Below, piece after piece: positions 46,211-55,093 of a stretch of DNA of 64,000 nucleotides. The notes below the pieces were generated by a model. That model was not told the origin of the DNA. It was given only the letters and a program-made list of their open reading frames with translations, and searched no databases. Where the stretch lies: positions 1-64,000 of the forward strand of contig NZ_BJXV01000013.1 of assembly GCF_007991175.1 (NCBI RefSeq), read 5' to 3'. The stretch comes from Halovibrio variabilis (GTDB taxonomy: Bacteria; Pseudomonadota; Gammaproteobacteria; Pseudomonadales; Halomonadaceae). The position numbers and the translations under genes are program-made. Position 1 is the stretch's first letter. Each line of letters starts with the position of its first letter.

Positions 46211-48025
46211 ATGACCTTTGATTCAAAACAGTTCTTAAGCTCAGTAAGTACCTCGCCAGGGGTTTACCGCATGCTTGATGAACACAGCAACACGCTTTAT
46301 GTAGGCAAAGCCAAGCGTTTAAAAGCACGCCTGTCCAGCTATTTTCGCGGCCAGCTGAACACCAAAACCCAGGCGATGGTGTCGCGTATCGCCGACGTTC
46401 AAGTGACCGTCACGCGCACCGAAACCGAAGCACTGCTGCTCGAACAAACACTGATCAAGCAGCTGCGCCCGCCCTACAATATTTTGCTGCGCGACGATAA
46501 GTCCTACCCCTTTGTGTTTGTCACCGACCGCCACCCCTACCCGGCGCTTGAGTACAAGCGCGCCCGCCAGCGCAGTGACGACGGGCGTTATTTAGGCCCC
46601 TATCCCAGCAGCGGCGCGGTGCGGGAAAGCCTTGCGCTGATGCAAAAAATATTTCGTATCCGCAACTGCGAAGACAGCGTCTTTGCCCACCGCTCGCGCC
46701 CCTGTTTGCAGTACCAGATACAGCGCTGTAGCGCTCCCTGCGTCGACTATATCTCTGCCGAAGATTATCGGCGCGATGTTGAACACGCGGTGATGTGCCT
46801 GGAAGGCAAAAGTGAAAATGTTACCCAGGAGTTGATGGCGGCGATGGAAGCGGCCAGCCAAGCGCTCAATTTTGAGGAAGCCGCCCGCCTTCGCGACCAG
46901 GTCCAGCAACTGCGCCAGCTACAACAACGCCAGTTTGTTGACACCGGTGGCGGTGACGCCGACATTTTCGCCCTCGCCCAGCGCCCCGGCGCGCTAGGCG
47001 TTTCGGTATTAAGCGTTCGCGATGGCAGGCTGCTGGGCGCACGCCATCACACCCCGAAAAACGATTTAGACTTACCCCTCGAAACGCTGCTCACCGAGGT
47101 GGTTAGTCAATACTATTTTGGCCAGCCGCATAACGTGCCCAGCGAAGTCATCACCAGCCACCCGCTGGACGACAGCGAGCTTATCGCCGAGGCGCTGACC
47201 CAGCAGGTGGGCAAGCGCATTCGCGTCACCAGTCAGGTGCGGGGGCATCGCGCTCAGTGGCAACAGCTTGCGATCACCAACGCCGAACAGCAACTGGCCT
47301 CGCAGCTGGCCAATCAAACGCAACTTACCGAGCGCTTTACCGCGCTTCAAAAAGCGCTGGCGCTAGACGAGACGCCGCAGCGCCTTGAGTGCTTCGATAT
47401 TAGCCATAGCCACGGCGAAGCCACCGTTGCCTCCTGCGTGGTGTTTGATCACCAGGGCCCGCGTAAAAGCGACTACCGGCATTTCCGCATTGAAGGCGTT
47501 GCCGCCGGCGATGATTACGCCGCCATGCAGCAAGCGCTCACACGCCGCCTCAAGCGCGTAAAAAGCGGTGAAGCAGTTGCCCCCGACATTCTGATCGTGG
47601 ATGGCGGCAAAGGGCAGCTCAATATGGCCCGCGAGGTATTCAAAACGCTCGCCATCACTAACATTATTTTATTGGGCGTGGCCAAAGGCACCACGCGTAA
47701 AGCCGGGCTTGAAAGCCTGTATGTGGAAACCGCCGACAACCCGCTTGACCTGGACCCTGCATCGCCCGCCCTGCACCTGATTCAGCATATTCGCGATGAG
47801 TCGCACCGCTTCGCAATTGCCGGCCACCGCGCCCAGCGCGACAAAGCGAGGCGCACGTCTACGTTGCAGGATATTCCCGGTATCGGCCCCAAACGCCGAC
47901 GCGAGTTACTGCGCTTTTTTGGCGGCCTGCAGGGGGTACAAAAGGCCAGCCGCGATGAGCTAGCACGCGTACCGGGGATTAATGCATCGTTAGCCGAAAG
48001 TATTTATCGGGCACTCAATGGATAA
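46211..48025 (+). CDS. uvrC: Excinuclease ABC subunit C
   Basis: About 604 residues. The GIY-YIG nuclease domain (SPGVYRMLDEHSNTLYVGKAK), UVR domain (about residues 200-235), RNase H-like C-terminal nuclease and tandem helix-hairpin-helix (IPGIGPKRRRELL, VPGINASLAESIY) are all present. It makes both incisions in nucleotide excision repair. ATG at 46211 fits the family start but has no clear ribosome site; an upstream in-frame ATG at 46130 would overlap uvrY. Confidence 0.95.
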   Translation: MTFDSKQFLSSVSTSPGVYRMLDEHSNTLYVGKAKRLKARLSSYFRGQLNTKTQAMVSRIADVQVTVTRTETEALLLEQTLIKQLRPPYNILLRDDKSYPFVFVTDRHPYPALEYKRARQRSDDGRYLGPYPSSGAVRESLALMQKIFRIRNCEDSVFAHRSRPCLQYQIQRCSAPCVDYISAEDYRRDVEHAVMCLEGKSENVTQELMAAMEAASQALNFEEAARLRDQVQQLRQLQQRQFVDTGGGDADIFALAQRPGALGVSVLSVRDGRLLGARHHTPKNDLDLPLETLLTEVVSQYYFGQPHNVPSEVITSHPLDDSELIAEALTQQVGKRIRVTSQVRGHRAQWQQLAITNAEQQLASQLANQTQLTERFTALQKALALDETPQRLECFDISHSHGEATVASCVVFDHQGPRKSDYRHFRIEGVAAGDDYAAMQQALTRRLKRVKSGEAVAPDILIVDGGKGQLNMAREVFKTLAITNIILLGVAKGTTRKAGLESLYVETADNPLDLDPASPALHLIQHIRDESHRFAIAGHRAQRDKARRTSTLQDIPGIGPKRRRELLRFFGGLQGVQKASRDELARVPGINASLAESIYRALNG

Positions 48026-48123
48026 ACACCCCCCTCGGCATGGATGCCGCCGCCCAAGGGGGATAGAATGGCGCCCAGACACTTCGAATCCTATGATTTT
48101 CCTGCAAGGATCGCCTTCCTGCG

Positions 48124-48672
48124 ATGAATATACCCAACATACTGACATTGGCTAGAATCGCCTTTATTCCGCTGCTGGTAGTGCTATTTTACCTGCCTTT
48201 CAGCTGGAGTATGCCCATTGCGGCTGGCTTGTTTGCCCTGGCATCGATTACCGACTGGCTGGATGGCTATTTAGCACGCCGCTGGAATCAATCCACCCCG
48301 TTTGGGGCTTTTCTAGACCCGGTGGCCGATAAGCTGATGGTCGTCGTGGCGCTCGCACTGTTAATCGAGCGCTATGAAACGCTCGTACTTACCTTGCCAG
48401 CCCTGGTAATTATTGGCCGCGAAATTGTCATTTCAGCGTTACGCGAATGGATGGCAGAGATGGGCAAGCGCGGGATGGTGGCTGTTTCATGGGTAGGCAA
48501 ACTAAAAACCACGCTGCAAATGGTGTCACTGCTAATATTACTGGCGATCCCCCCAATGCATGAATTTGCGCTCCTGGGCGTCGTGGTTCTGTACGCGGCC
48601 GCTATGCTAACGCTTTGGTCGATGGTTCAGTACTTGAAAGCCGCTTGGCCGCACCTCAGCCGCTCCATGTAA
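48124..48672 (+). CDS. pgsA: CDP-diacylglycerol-glycerol-3-phosphate 3-phosphatidyltransferase
   Basis: A 182-residue inner-membrane enzyme making phosphatidylglycerol phosphate. The CDP-alcohol phosphotransferase signature is exact: [20 protein letters not shown] then LDPVADK. About five TM helices. It lies between uvrC and a tRNA cluster in the conserved enterobacterial-type order. Confidence 0.96.
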   Translation: MNIPNILTLARIAFIPLLVVLFYLPFSWSMPIAAGLFALASITDWLDGYLARRWNQSTPFGAFLDPVADKLMVVVALALLIERYETLVLTLPALVIIGREIVISALREWMAEMGKRGMVAVSWVGKLKTTLQMVSLLILLAIPPMHEFALLGVVVLYAAAMLTLWSMVQYLKAAWPHLSRSM

Positions 48673-48714
48673 GCTGCTGATATATCAATTCGTAAGGAAT
48701 GCCCCATTGATTGT

Positions 48715-48742
48715 TTGACAAGCTGACGGCTATCCGTATAAT
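48715..48742 (+). promoter_or_regulatory. Consensus sigma-70 promoter of the tRNA cluster
   Basis: TTGACA at 48715-48720 and TATAAT at 48737-48742, both perfect, with a 16-base spacer. The tRNA-Gly begins 15 bases after the -10 element. Confidence 0.85.
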
Positions 48743-48757
48743 TCGCCCTCGAGTCGA

Positions 48758-48832
48758 GCGGGAATAGCTCAGTGGTAGAGCATCGCCTTGCCAAGGCGAG
48801 GGTCGGGAGTTCGAATCTCCTTTCCCGCTCCA
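48758..48832 (+). tRNA. glyW: tRNA-Gly (anticodon GCC)
   Basis: Complete 75-base cloverleaf with encoded CCA: acceptor GCGGGAA/TTCCCGC, anticodon loop TTGCCAA (GCC), T loop GTTCGAATC. First of a Gly-Cys-Leu cluster after pgsA, as in E. coli. Confidence 0.97.
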
Positions 48833-48854
48833 ACTTGGATAGTGTGGTAAAGCA

Positions 48855-48907
48855 GTTAGGGTCGTGAGCTGGTGCGCCAGTCCGATCGATTCTCCTTTCC
48901 CGCTCCA
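48855..48907 (+). pseudogene. Remnant of a duplicated tRNA-Gly 3' half
   Basis: Between tRNA-Gly and tRNA-Cys, AGGGTCGTGAG and, after an insert of about 16 bases, TCGATTCTCCTTTCCCGCTC with CCA repeat the variable region, T arm and acceptor 3' end of the neighbouring tRNA-Gly almost exactly. There is no matching 5' half, so this cannot fold as a functional tRNA. Confidence 0.75.
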
Positions 48908-48918
48908 ACGACTTTTGA

Positions 48919-48992
48919 GGCTGGATGGCAGAGTGGTTATGCAGCGGACTGCAACTCCGTGTACGCCGGTTCGATTCCGACTCCAGCCTCCA
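48919..48992 (+). tRNA. cysT: tRNA-Cys (anticodon GCA)
   Basis: Complete 74-base cloverleaf: acceptor GGCTGGA/TCCAGCC, anticodon loop CTGCAAC (GCA), T loop GTTCGATTC, encoded CCA. Confidence 0.96.
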
Positions 48993-49056
48993 TCTTTGTG
49001 TAGCAGTGGTGTTTAAAGCAGGTCTAAACAGCATTGCGATGTCTTTGTAATGTATT

Positions 49057-49143
49057 GCCCGGATGGCGAAATCGGTAGACGCAAGAGACTTAAAATCTCT
49101 CGGGGGCAACCCCGTGCCGGTTCAAGTCCGGCTCCGGGCACCA
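49057..49143 (+). tRNA. leuZ: tRNA-Leu (anticodon TAA)
   Basis: Complete 87-base type II tRNA with long variable arm (CGGGGGCAACCCCG), anticodon loop CTTAAAA (TAA), acceptor GCCCGGA/TCCGGGC and encoded CCA. Last of the cluster. Confidence 0.97.
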
Positions 49144-49160
49144 TTTCAAGTTTTGTTTTT

Positions 49161-49184
49161 CACAGTCATCGACTGTGCGCTTTT
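49161..49184 (+). terminator. Terminator of the tRNA cluster
   Basis: CACAGTC-ATC-GACTGTG forms a 7-base stem, then CGCTTTT. It lies 18 bases past tRNA-Leu. Confidence 0.65.
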
Positions 49185-49310
49185 ACTCCCTCCTCTTTTT
49201 TCAAATAGCTATTTTCAGTGCATTTTCATGCGCTTTTTTTTCGTGTCTAAATATCGCTAATCGTTAATTGCCACGCTATGATGCCTGCCTTGAACAAGGA
49301 GCAGGCACTT

Positions 49311-50906
49311 ATGAGCACGCCAACATCCGATGTCGTTATCATTGGCGGCGGCGTCGCCGGGTTAACCCTTGCCTTAGCAATAGCCGACCGTCTGTCAGTG
49401 ACCCTGATTCGCCCCGCCGAAGACGATCAAGGTGCCAGCCGATGGGCACAAGGCGGCATCGCGGCAGTTCTCTCGCCGGATGATGACCTCGACGCGCACA
49501 TCAACGACACCCTGATTGCCGGCGACGGCCTATGCGATGAGTCGGCCGTTCGCTTTACCGTCACTCACGGCCCCGCGGCCATTCAGTGGCTCATTGACAA
49601 CGGCGTTCCCTTTACACCCGACCCTGATCCGAGCGCCCGTTACCCTTATCATTTAACCCGTGAAGGCGGCCACAATGCCCGCCGCATCATCCACGCTGAC
49701 GACGCCACCGGTCGTGCCGTGGTGGATACGCTGCTGAACAAAGTGACTCAGCACGGCAATATCACCCAGCGCAACGACCTCACCGTGGTGGGTTTGTTAC
49801 AAGACAACCAGGGCGGCTGCTGCGGCGCTTATGGCAGCGATCCTCACCATCAGTGGCACTCGCTTACTGCGCGCCATACCGTATTGGCGACCGGCGGCGC
49901 CAGCGGCCTTTATCGTCACACCACAACGCCCGCCCCTAGCAGCGGCGAGGGGATGATGATGGCGGCGGAGCTGGGCGCTCGGCTAATGAACTTGGAATTT
50001 CAGCAGTTTCACCCGACCTGCCTATTTGACCCTGACGGCCCGGCGTTTTTGATTAGCGAGGCTGTGCGCGGTGAAGGTGGGCACTTACTCAATGAAGCGG
50101 GCCAACGCTTTATGCCCGCGCTGGATAAGCGCGCCGAGCTTGCCCCACGCGATGTGGTGGCCCGCGCCATTGACGCGGAGATACAGCGCGGCACACAAGG
50201 CCACGTGTGGCTGGATATTCGTCATTTAGGCGACCAGACGATTCGCCATCACTTCCCCACTATTCTGGCGCACTGCGCCTCTCGGGGTATCGATATTACC
50301 CAACAGGCTATCCCCGTGGTGCCTGCCGCCCACTATAGCTGCGGTGGCGTGGCGACCGACCTGCAAGGGGCCACTGATGTAGCGCACCTCTACGCCATCG
50401 GTGAGACCGCTTGCACAGGCCTACACGGGGCCAACCGGATGGCCAGTAATTCATTGCTAGAGTGTCTGGTGTTTGCGCGTAGCTGTGCTCAGGCGTTGCT
50501 AACCCAGACGGCGCAGCAACCAGACCAATACACAACCGGCGATCGCGAGTTTCAGCCGCTGAGGCAAGCAGCGGCTGTCGCCTCACCCAGCGCGGCGCTC
50601 AGCGATATACGCCAGCGCATGCGGGCGATCATGAGTCAGCACGTCTCCATTGTGCGCAGCGACGCCGGGCTAAGCAGCGCCCTGACACAACTAAAGGGGC
50701 TTATACACACCGTGGAGGCACTAGAAGACGCTCTGAAAAGCCCGCAAGGCAAACGCTTACACCAGGCACTGCAGTTAGCGATATTGACGGTGCTCGCCGC
50801 CCAGCAGCGCCATGAATCGCGCGGGCTGCATTACACCACTGACTGGCTTCAACAGAGGCCCGACGCCGTTGCCTCGTCGCTTTCGATAGAAGCATTAGCC
50901 CCATAG
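49311..50906 (+). CDS. nadB: L-aspartate oxidase
   Basis: A 531-residue flavoenzyme making iminoaspartate for NAD synthesis. FAD-binding motif VVIIGGGVAGLTLALA, substrate loop ASRWAQGGIAAV, FHPT in QQFHPTCLF, and HYSCGGVATDL with GETACTGLHGANRMASNSLLE are intact. AAGGAG precedes the ATG at 49311. It is convergent with the ygfX-sdhE pair, an arrangement common in gammaproteobacteria. Confidence 0.96.
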   Translation: MSTPTSDVVIIGGGVAGLTLALAIADRLSVTLIRPAEDDQGASRWAQGGIAAVLSPDDDLDAHINDTLIAGDGLCDESAVRFTVTHGPAAIQWLIDNGVPFTPDPDPSARYPYHLTREGGHNARRIIHADDATGRAVVDTLLNKVTQHGNITQRNDLTVVGLLQDNQGGCCGAYGSDPHHQWHSLTARHTVLATGGASGLYRHTTTPAPSSGEGMMMAAELGARLMNLEFQQFHPTCLFDPDGPAFLISEAVRGEGGHLLNEAGQRFMPALDKRAELAPRDVVARAIDAEIQRGTQGHVWLDIRHLGDQTIRHHFPTILAHCASRGIDITQQAIPVVPAAHYSCGGVATDLQGATDVAHLYAIGETACTGLHGANRMASNSLLECLVFARSCAQALLTQTAQQPDQYTTGDREFQPLRQAAAVASPSAALSDIRQRMRAIMSQHVSIVRSDAGLSSALTQLKGLIHTVEALEDALKSPQGKRLHQALQLAILTVLAAQQRHESRGLHYTTDWLQQRPDAVASSLSIEALAP

Positions 50907-50908
50907 GG

Positions 50909-51349
50909 CTAGCGCCCTGGGTGATGGAAAAGCCGACGCACTGCTCGCAAACTTTCCGCCGGGGCGCTATCCGGCCACAGCCAAACCCGCTGCTTACCCA
51001 CATAAAGCCCGATTAGCCAGGGGCCTAAATAGTCACAGCGCACTTGATGCTCCTCGCTCAACGCCTCATCGAGCACAAGATCGCTTTCCTCTGCCTGCCG
51101 ATCGCCCAGCAGCCAGCGGCCATGAAATAGCGGCGCCGCAGCTGTCAGATAAAGCACGCCTTTTGGTTCACGCACATAAGCGCGCCAGGCAATACCACTG
51201 CCAACCACGACGACCGTGATGAGTGCTAGACCGCCTCCCACCCAGTAGCTTAGCGTCGCTATCCCCGCCCACAAGCAACTTTGCCCTAATAACCAGTACT
51301 TAGAGGGTACGATAGGCAGAATTATCGGTGCTTTCAGCATGCTCAACAA
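50909..51349 (-). CDS. ygfX: YgfX-like membrane protein
   Basis: A 146-residue protein with two TM helices (about 18-55) followed by a soluble beta-rich part. Position next to sdhE and layout (PSKYWLLGQSCLWAGIATL, then a short loop to the second helix) identify the YgfX/CptA family, once proposed as a toxin acting on the cytoskeleton; that role is debated. Its first ATG codons (51349, 51340) lie inside the end of sdhE, an overlap of 41-50 bases. Confidence 0.8.
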   Translation of the reverse strand: MLSMLKAPIILPIVPSKYWLLGQSCLWAGIATLSYWVGGGLALITVVVVGSGIAWRAYVREPKGVLYLTAAAPLFHGRWLLGDRQAEESDLVLDEALSEEHQVRCDYLGPWLIGLYVGKQRVWLWPDSAPAESLRAVRRLFHHPGR

Positions 51350-51593
51350 TCATTTGTACGATTCGCCGCTGGCTAGGCTCCTCGGGCCACTCACGGTGCA
51401 TCAGCCAGACAAACAGGTCCTGATCCTCACCTTTAATTAATTCCTCGTAAGCCAGCTGATCTGACTCACTAAGCTGATCAAATCGCTGCTCAAGGAACGG
51501 AATTAGCAGTAAATCTAGCTCCCACATACCACGCCGGGAGTGCCAGTAAAGCCGTTTACGCAATATGGCTGCTGGGGAATTGTCATCGTTCAA
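51300..51593 (-). CDS. sdhE: FAD assembly factor SdhE
   Basis: About 97 residues. The signature RRGMWELDLLLIPF contains the RGxxE motif required for covalent flavinylation of SdhA and FrdA. A TTG start at 51593 is chosen because GGAG lies 9-12 bases upstream and it gives a near-normal length; the longer frame to 51662 has no support. It is paired with ygfX downstream and convergent with nadB. Confidence 0.9.
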   Translation of the reverse strand: MNDDNSPAAILRKRLYWHSRRGMWELDLLLIPFLEQRFDQLSESDQLAYEELIKGEDQDLFVWLMHREWPEEPSQRRIVQMIVEHAESTDNSAYRTL

Positions 51594-51799
51594 CGTCAGC
51601 CGCTCCGATCTAAAAAATGAAAGACCAGTATACCTAAGCTGTGGGGTCGCGCCAGCGCCCACCTTCGCCTATGCTAAAGAAGTACCTAGAACCTTGTTTT
51701 ATCTGAATTGTTTTATACCGAATTGCGCAGTATGCTGAATTTAATAATAGCGAGGTCGAGAGCGTGTCACGGCCTTCAATGTTCGCAGGGAGCCAACCG

Positions 51800-52096
51800 A
51801 TGACTAAATCTGAATTAATCGAACAAATTGCGATGCGTCAGCCGGAATTGTCCGCCAAAGATGTTGAAACGGCGGTGCGTATTATTCTGGACGATATGAC
51901 CGACTCTCTCGCCAGTGGCGGTCGTGTTGAGATCCGCGGTTTTGGCAGCTTTTCGCTGCACTACCGGGAACCCCGCGTAGGGCGCAACCCTAAAACCGGC
52001 GATGCGGTTAATTTAGACGGTAAATATGTGCCGCATTTCAAACCGGGTAAAGAGCTGCGTGAGCAGGTCGACGCGAGTCGAGCACTCGGCTACTAG
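51800..52096 (+). CDS. ihfB: Integration host factor subunit beta
   Basis: A 98-residue DNA-bending protein. It reads [14 protein letters not shown], then [27 protein letters not shown], the beta-arm motif with the intercalating proline. AGGGAG before 51800 supports this ATG over an upstream in-frame start at 51764. rpsA, its common upstream neighbour, is not here; sdhE is divergent instead. Confidence 0.96.
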   Translation: MTKSELIEQIAMRQPELSAKDVETAVRIILDDMTDSLASGGRVEIRGFGSFSLHYREPRVGRNPKTGDAVNLDGKYVPHFKPGKELREQVDASRALGY

Positions 52097-52194
52097 CGTC
52101 GGTTATTGTGCTATCCGACCTTATGCGGGATGACGTCGCCGCCCGAGTCGTACACAATAGCACTACCCCGAACGTCACAGACTAGGAAACTCTC

Positions 52195-52500
52195 ATGCGT
52201 TGGATTAAAGGGCTGATTCTAGCCGTCATTTTGCTGGTAGTTGTACTGGTAGGCATCCTGTTTGCGGTTAATAACCAGCAAACCATTGGGTTAAATCTCA
52301 TTTGGCTGGAGCTACCAGCGGTATCGCTTTCCGTTTGGCTGCTGGTGTCATTAGTGCTCGGCGTCGTGCTAGGCATGCTCGCTATGCTAGGCGTGTACGT
52401 GCGGCTAAAAGCAAAGTTGGCCAGCAGCCACCGCCATAACAAGCAGCAGCGCAAGGAGCTTGATAGCCTGCGCACCCAGGAGTTCAAGGAACTGGCGTAA
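52195..52500 (+). CDS. lapA: LapA (YciS) lipopolysaccharide assembly protein A
   Basis: A 101-residue inner-membrane protein with two TM helices (about 5-27 and 42-67, SVWLLVSLVLGVVLGMLAML) and a cytoplasmic coiled tail ending in a Lys/Arg/Glu-rich helix. GGAAA precedes the ATG. Its TAA is directly followed by the lapB ATG. Partner of LapB in controlling LPS synthesis. Confidence 0.93.
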   Translation: MRWIKGLILAVILLVVVLVGILFAVNNQQTIGLNLIWLELPAVSLSVWLLVSLVLGVVLGMLAMLGVYVRLKAKLASSHRHNKQQRKELDSLRTQEFKELA

Positions 52501-53706
52501 ATGCTAGATGCCGCGCTGCTAGGCTTACTGTTGGTCGCTATCGCCATCGGTTACGGGCTAGGTTACCGACAAGCTGGGCGCCGCCGACATCGCCCAAACT
52601 CGCTCGCGGCGTCTTCGCAGGCCTTGTCTCGCGATTACTTCGTCGGGCTGAATTACCTGCTTAACGAGCAGCCCGACGAAGCGATCAACACCTTTATCAA
52701 TGTGCTTGCGGTCAATAGCGACACGGTTGACACCCACATTGCCCTCGGCAAACTGTTTCGCGCCCGTGGCGAAGCCGATAAAGCGGTTAGCATCCATCAA
52801 AATTTATTAGCCCGCCCCGCCCTATCTCAACATACCAATGAACAGATCCAGCTTGAACTTGCCCGCGACTTTATGGCGTTGGGTGTCCATGACCGCGCCC
52901 AGGGCCTGCTCACGACGCTGCTGGAGCACAGCAGTGATGAACATCATCGCTACACCGCCAAGCAGCTGCTCGTCGATTTATTAGAGCGTGAAAAAGCTTG
53001 GCAGCAGGCCCTCGACGTTATTCAACCACTGCTTAAACAACACCCCAAAATGCGGCGTCCAGCGGCCCATTGGCTATGCGAACTGGCGTTAGAGAAGATT
53101 AATGAAGGCAGCCGTGCGCTGGCCAAAAAACACCTTAAAAAAGCCCTACAGCTCGATGACAACTGCGTTCGAGCCACCTTGCTATTGGCTGAGCTAGAGG
53201 TGGACAACGGGCACTATGCCCGCGCGATTGAGCGATTGGACAACATACCGCGCCAGGAGATAACGCATGTTCCCACCATGTTGCCTGCCCTTAAGCACGC
53301 CTATTTACGCAATAACGATGAGATGGGGTTTGAGACGCACCTCTATCGACTGCTGGAGCAAACGCCTTACACCAGCACCATTATTGAACTAGGACAGCTT
53401 GTGCATCAGCGTGACGGTGTCGACAAAGCCATTGAGCTGATTGGCGATCGTTTGCGTGCCACACCCAGCCTGGGTGGGCTAGATTACTTAATCGATCTCT
53501 ATATCGAAAGCCAGCGGCTTAGCGGCAAGCCTTCCCCTGACACCCGCCTACTGCTGCTCAAACATCATACCAATGCGCTGCTGCTTAATCGCCCCAGCCA
53601 CCGCTGCCAGCACTGTGGCTTTACCAGCGATGCCCTACAGTGGCAGTGCCCTAGCTGCCGCTACTGGGGAACGATTAAGCCCATCATTGGGGTAGAGGGC
53701 GAATAA
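52501..53706 (+). CDS. lapB: LapB (YciM) lipopolysaccharide assembly protein B
   Basis: A 401-residue TPR protein: N-terminal TM anchor (about 3-21), a series of TPR motifs (about 45-360), and a C-terminal rubredoxin-like metal site CQHCGFTSDALQWQC with CPSC. In E. coli LapB recruits FtsH to LpxC and so limits LPS synthesis. No gap to lapA; the stop is 19 bases from that of convergent pyrF. Confidence 0.94.
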   Translation: MLDAALLGLLLVAIAIGYGLGYRQAGRRRHRPNSLAASSQALSRDYFVGLNYLLNEQPDEAINTFINVLAVNSDTVDTHIALGKLFRARGEADKAVSIHQNLLARPALSQHTNEQIQLELARDFMALGVHDRAQGLLTTLLEHSSDEHHRYTAKQLLVDLLEREKAWQQALDVIQPLLKQHPKMRRPAAHWLCELALEKINEGSRALAKKHLKKALQLDDNCVRATLLLAELEVDNGHYARAIERLDNIPRQEITHVPTMLPALKHAYLRNNDEMGFETHLYRLLEQTPYTSTIIELGQLVHQRDGVDKAIELIGDRLRATPSLGGLDYLIDLYIESQRLSGKPSPDTRLLLLKHHTNALLLNRPSHRCQHCGFTSDALQWQCPSCRYWGTIKPIIGVEGE

Positions 53707-53725
53707 AACGCACCTTATCCGGCAA

Positions 53726-54427
53726 CTAGCGTTGTGCTAGCTCTGCTTCAATCGCCTTAAGCGCGACCATAGGGTCATCCGCCTGGGTGACCGGACGACC
53801 TATTACCAGGTGGCTACTGCCCGCCTCAATGGCTTCGCTGGGACTCATCACCCGTTGTTGGTCATTAGCGGCTGCAAAGCTGGGTCGAATACCGGGGGTC
53901 ACTTTTAAGAACGACTCACCGCACAGCGCTTTAAGTTGCGCTGATTCTTGGGCCGAGCAGACCACGCCGTGCAAACCACTCTGCTTGGCCAGCAGCGCTA
54001 AGCGCTCCACATGCGTGGCCAACGGCTCAGTAATGCCCACGTCGACCAAATCGTCGGTCTGCATACTGGTTAATACGGTGACAGCAATTAGATGGGTCGT
54101 TAAATCGTGTTGATCCAAACGCTGCACGGCCGCCTCCATCATTCGCCGACCGCCGCTGGCATGAATGTTGACCATCCACACACCCTGCTCGGCCGCGGCC
54201 TGCACCGCGCTGGCAACCGTATTGGGAATATCGTGGAATTTAAGATCTAAAAAGACCTCAAACCCACGCCCATGTAGCGCTTCAAGTACCGCTGGACCGC
54301 TGCGGGTAAACAGCTCTTTGCCTACTTTAACGCGGCAGTGGGCAGGATCTAACTGGTCGGCCATGCACAGCGCCGCATCTAGCGAGGGATAATCAAGGGC
54401 AATAATAATCGGTGAATCAGTGACCAC
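53726..54427 (-). CDS. pyrF: Orotidine 5'-phosphate decarboxylase
   Basis: A 233-residue TIM-barrel enzyme forming UMP. The catalytic string [12 protein letters not shown] is intact with the Lys-Asp array, plus VKVGKELF and TPGIRP. The start is GTG at 54427, with GGGAG 8 bases upstream. It is convergent with lapB. Confidence 0.95.
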   Translation of the reverse strand: MVTDSPIIIALDYPSLDAALCMADQLDPAHCRVKVGKELFTRSGPAVLEALHGRGFEVFLDLKFHDIPNTVASAVQAAAEQGVWMVNIHASGGRRMMEAAVQRLDQHDLTTHLIAVTVLTSMQTDDLVDVGITEPLATHVERLALLAKQSGLHGVVCSAQESAQLKALCGESFLKVTPGIRPSFAAANDQQRVMSPSEAIEAGSSHLVIGRPVTQADDPMVALKAIEAELAQR

Positions 54428-54621
54428 AGCATCGCTCCCAATACGTTTTTGGATATTGTAACAGCCTCGCCCTAACCTCGCGCCCTAAGAGAATGCGCAT
54501 GCCTCTTTGTAAGCCTTTTGCCATACATCTATAGCGAAAAACTTACAAATGCTGTCATACATATCTTACATAAACATCCTCTTAATAAAGATAGATTAAT
54601 ACTGTAGCGGCGTTTTCTTCC

Positions 54622-54646
54622 TTATCGATAGCTAACTCATCGATAA
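54622..54646. promoter_or_regulatory. Inverted repeat upstream of the ComEA-like gene
   Basis: TTATCGAT-AGCTAACTC-ATCGATAA is a perfect 8-9-8 inverted repeat, 79 bases before the ATG. It may be a leader hairpin or operator. The rest of the AT-rich 54428-54725 stretch shows no gene. Confidence 0.35.
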
Positions 54647-54725
54647 ACGGAAAGCTGTAGCAAGTTCTTCCTAACGTCGCCCACACAATCAACGTAACAC
54701 AATGTTATTAAAAGGATCATTGAGG

Positions 54726-55007
54726 ATGAAGATGACACTTAAAGCAATGTTAGCCACCCTACTGCTATGCATGAGCCTAGGGCTTTCCAGTGGCGTACTG
54801 GCCCAAGCGGTAGCGCCCATTAACGTTAATACCGCCGACGTAGAACTGCTGGAAGAACTGCCTGGCATCGGCCCCAGCCGTGCCGACGCGATTATTGAAG
54901 AGCGCGAAACCAATGGCGCCTTTGAAAGCGCTGAAGATCTTGAACGCGTCAGCGGCATTGGGCCTGCCACCGTCGATCGCATGCGCGAGCAAGTGTCCGT
55001 TGAATAA
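54726..55007 (+). CDS. ComEA-like helix-hairpin-helix secreted protein
   Basis: A 93-residue precursor: signal peptide MKMTLKAMLATLLLCMSLGL to about residue 28, then a single ComEA domain (INVNTADVELLEELPGIGPSRA, LERVSGIGPATVDRM) with two helix-hairpin-helix motifs. In transformable bacteria such proteins bind incoming DNA in the periplasm. No other competence gene is nearby. AAAGGA lies 9 bases before the chosen ATG. Confidence 0.9.
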   Translation: MKMTLKAMLATLLLCMSLGLSSGVLAQAVAPINVNTADVELLEELPGIGPSRADAIIEERETNGAFESAEDLERVSGIGPATVDRMREQVSVE

Positions 55008-55033
55008 GCCTGCATTGTCGTTAACCACCACAG

Positions 55034-55058
55034 CCCGGCAGCGCTTTAGCGCGCCGGG
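55034..55058. terminator. Convergent hairpin between the ComEA-like gene and prpD
   Basis: A 10-base-pair GC-rich stem with one bulged A and a TTTA loop (CCCGGC-A-GCGC / GCGC-GCCGGG) lies between the two stop codons. It has no long T run. Confidence 0.6.
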
Positions 55059-55093
55059 TGCTTGTAAAGCTGACGGTGATGCACACCAGGCCT

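Noticed and set aside
48627..49109. 160-codon minus-strand open frame across pgsA end and the tRNA genes
   Set aside because: It runs antisense through tRNA-Gly and tRNA-Cys and into tRNA-Leu; a chance open frame.
49063..49260. Plus-strand open frame starting inside tRNA-Leu
   Set aside because: Its first codons are the tRNA-Leu sequence itself.
54726..55007. Evidence for a competence gene cluster
   Set aside because: Only a stand-alone ComEA-like protein is present; flanking genes are pyrF and prpD, so no cluster is claimed.
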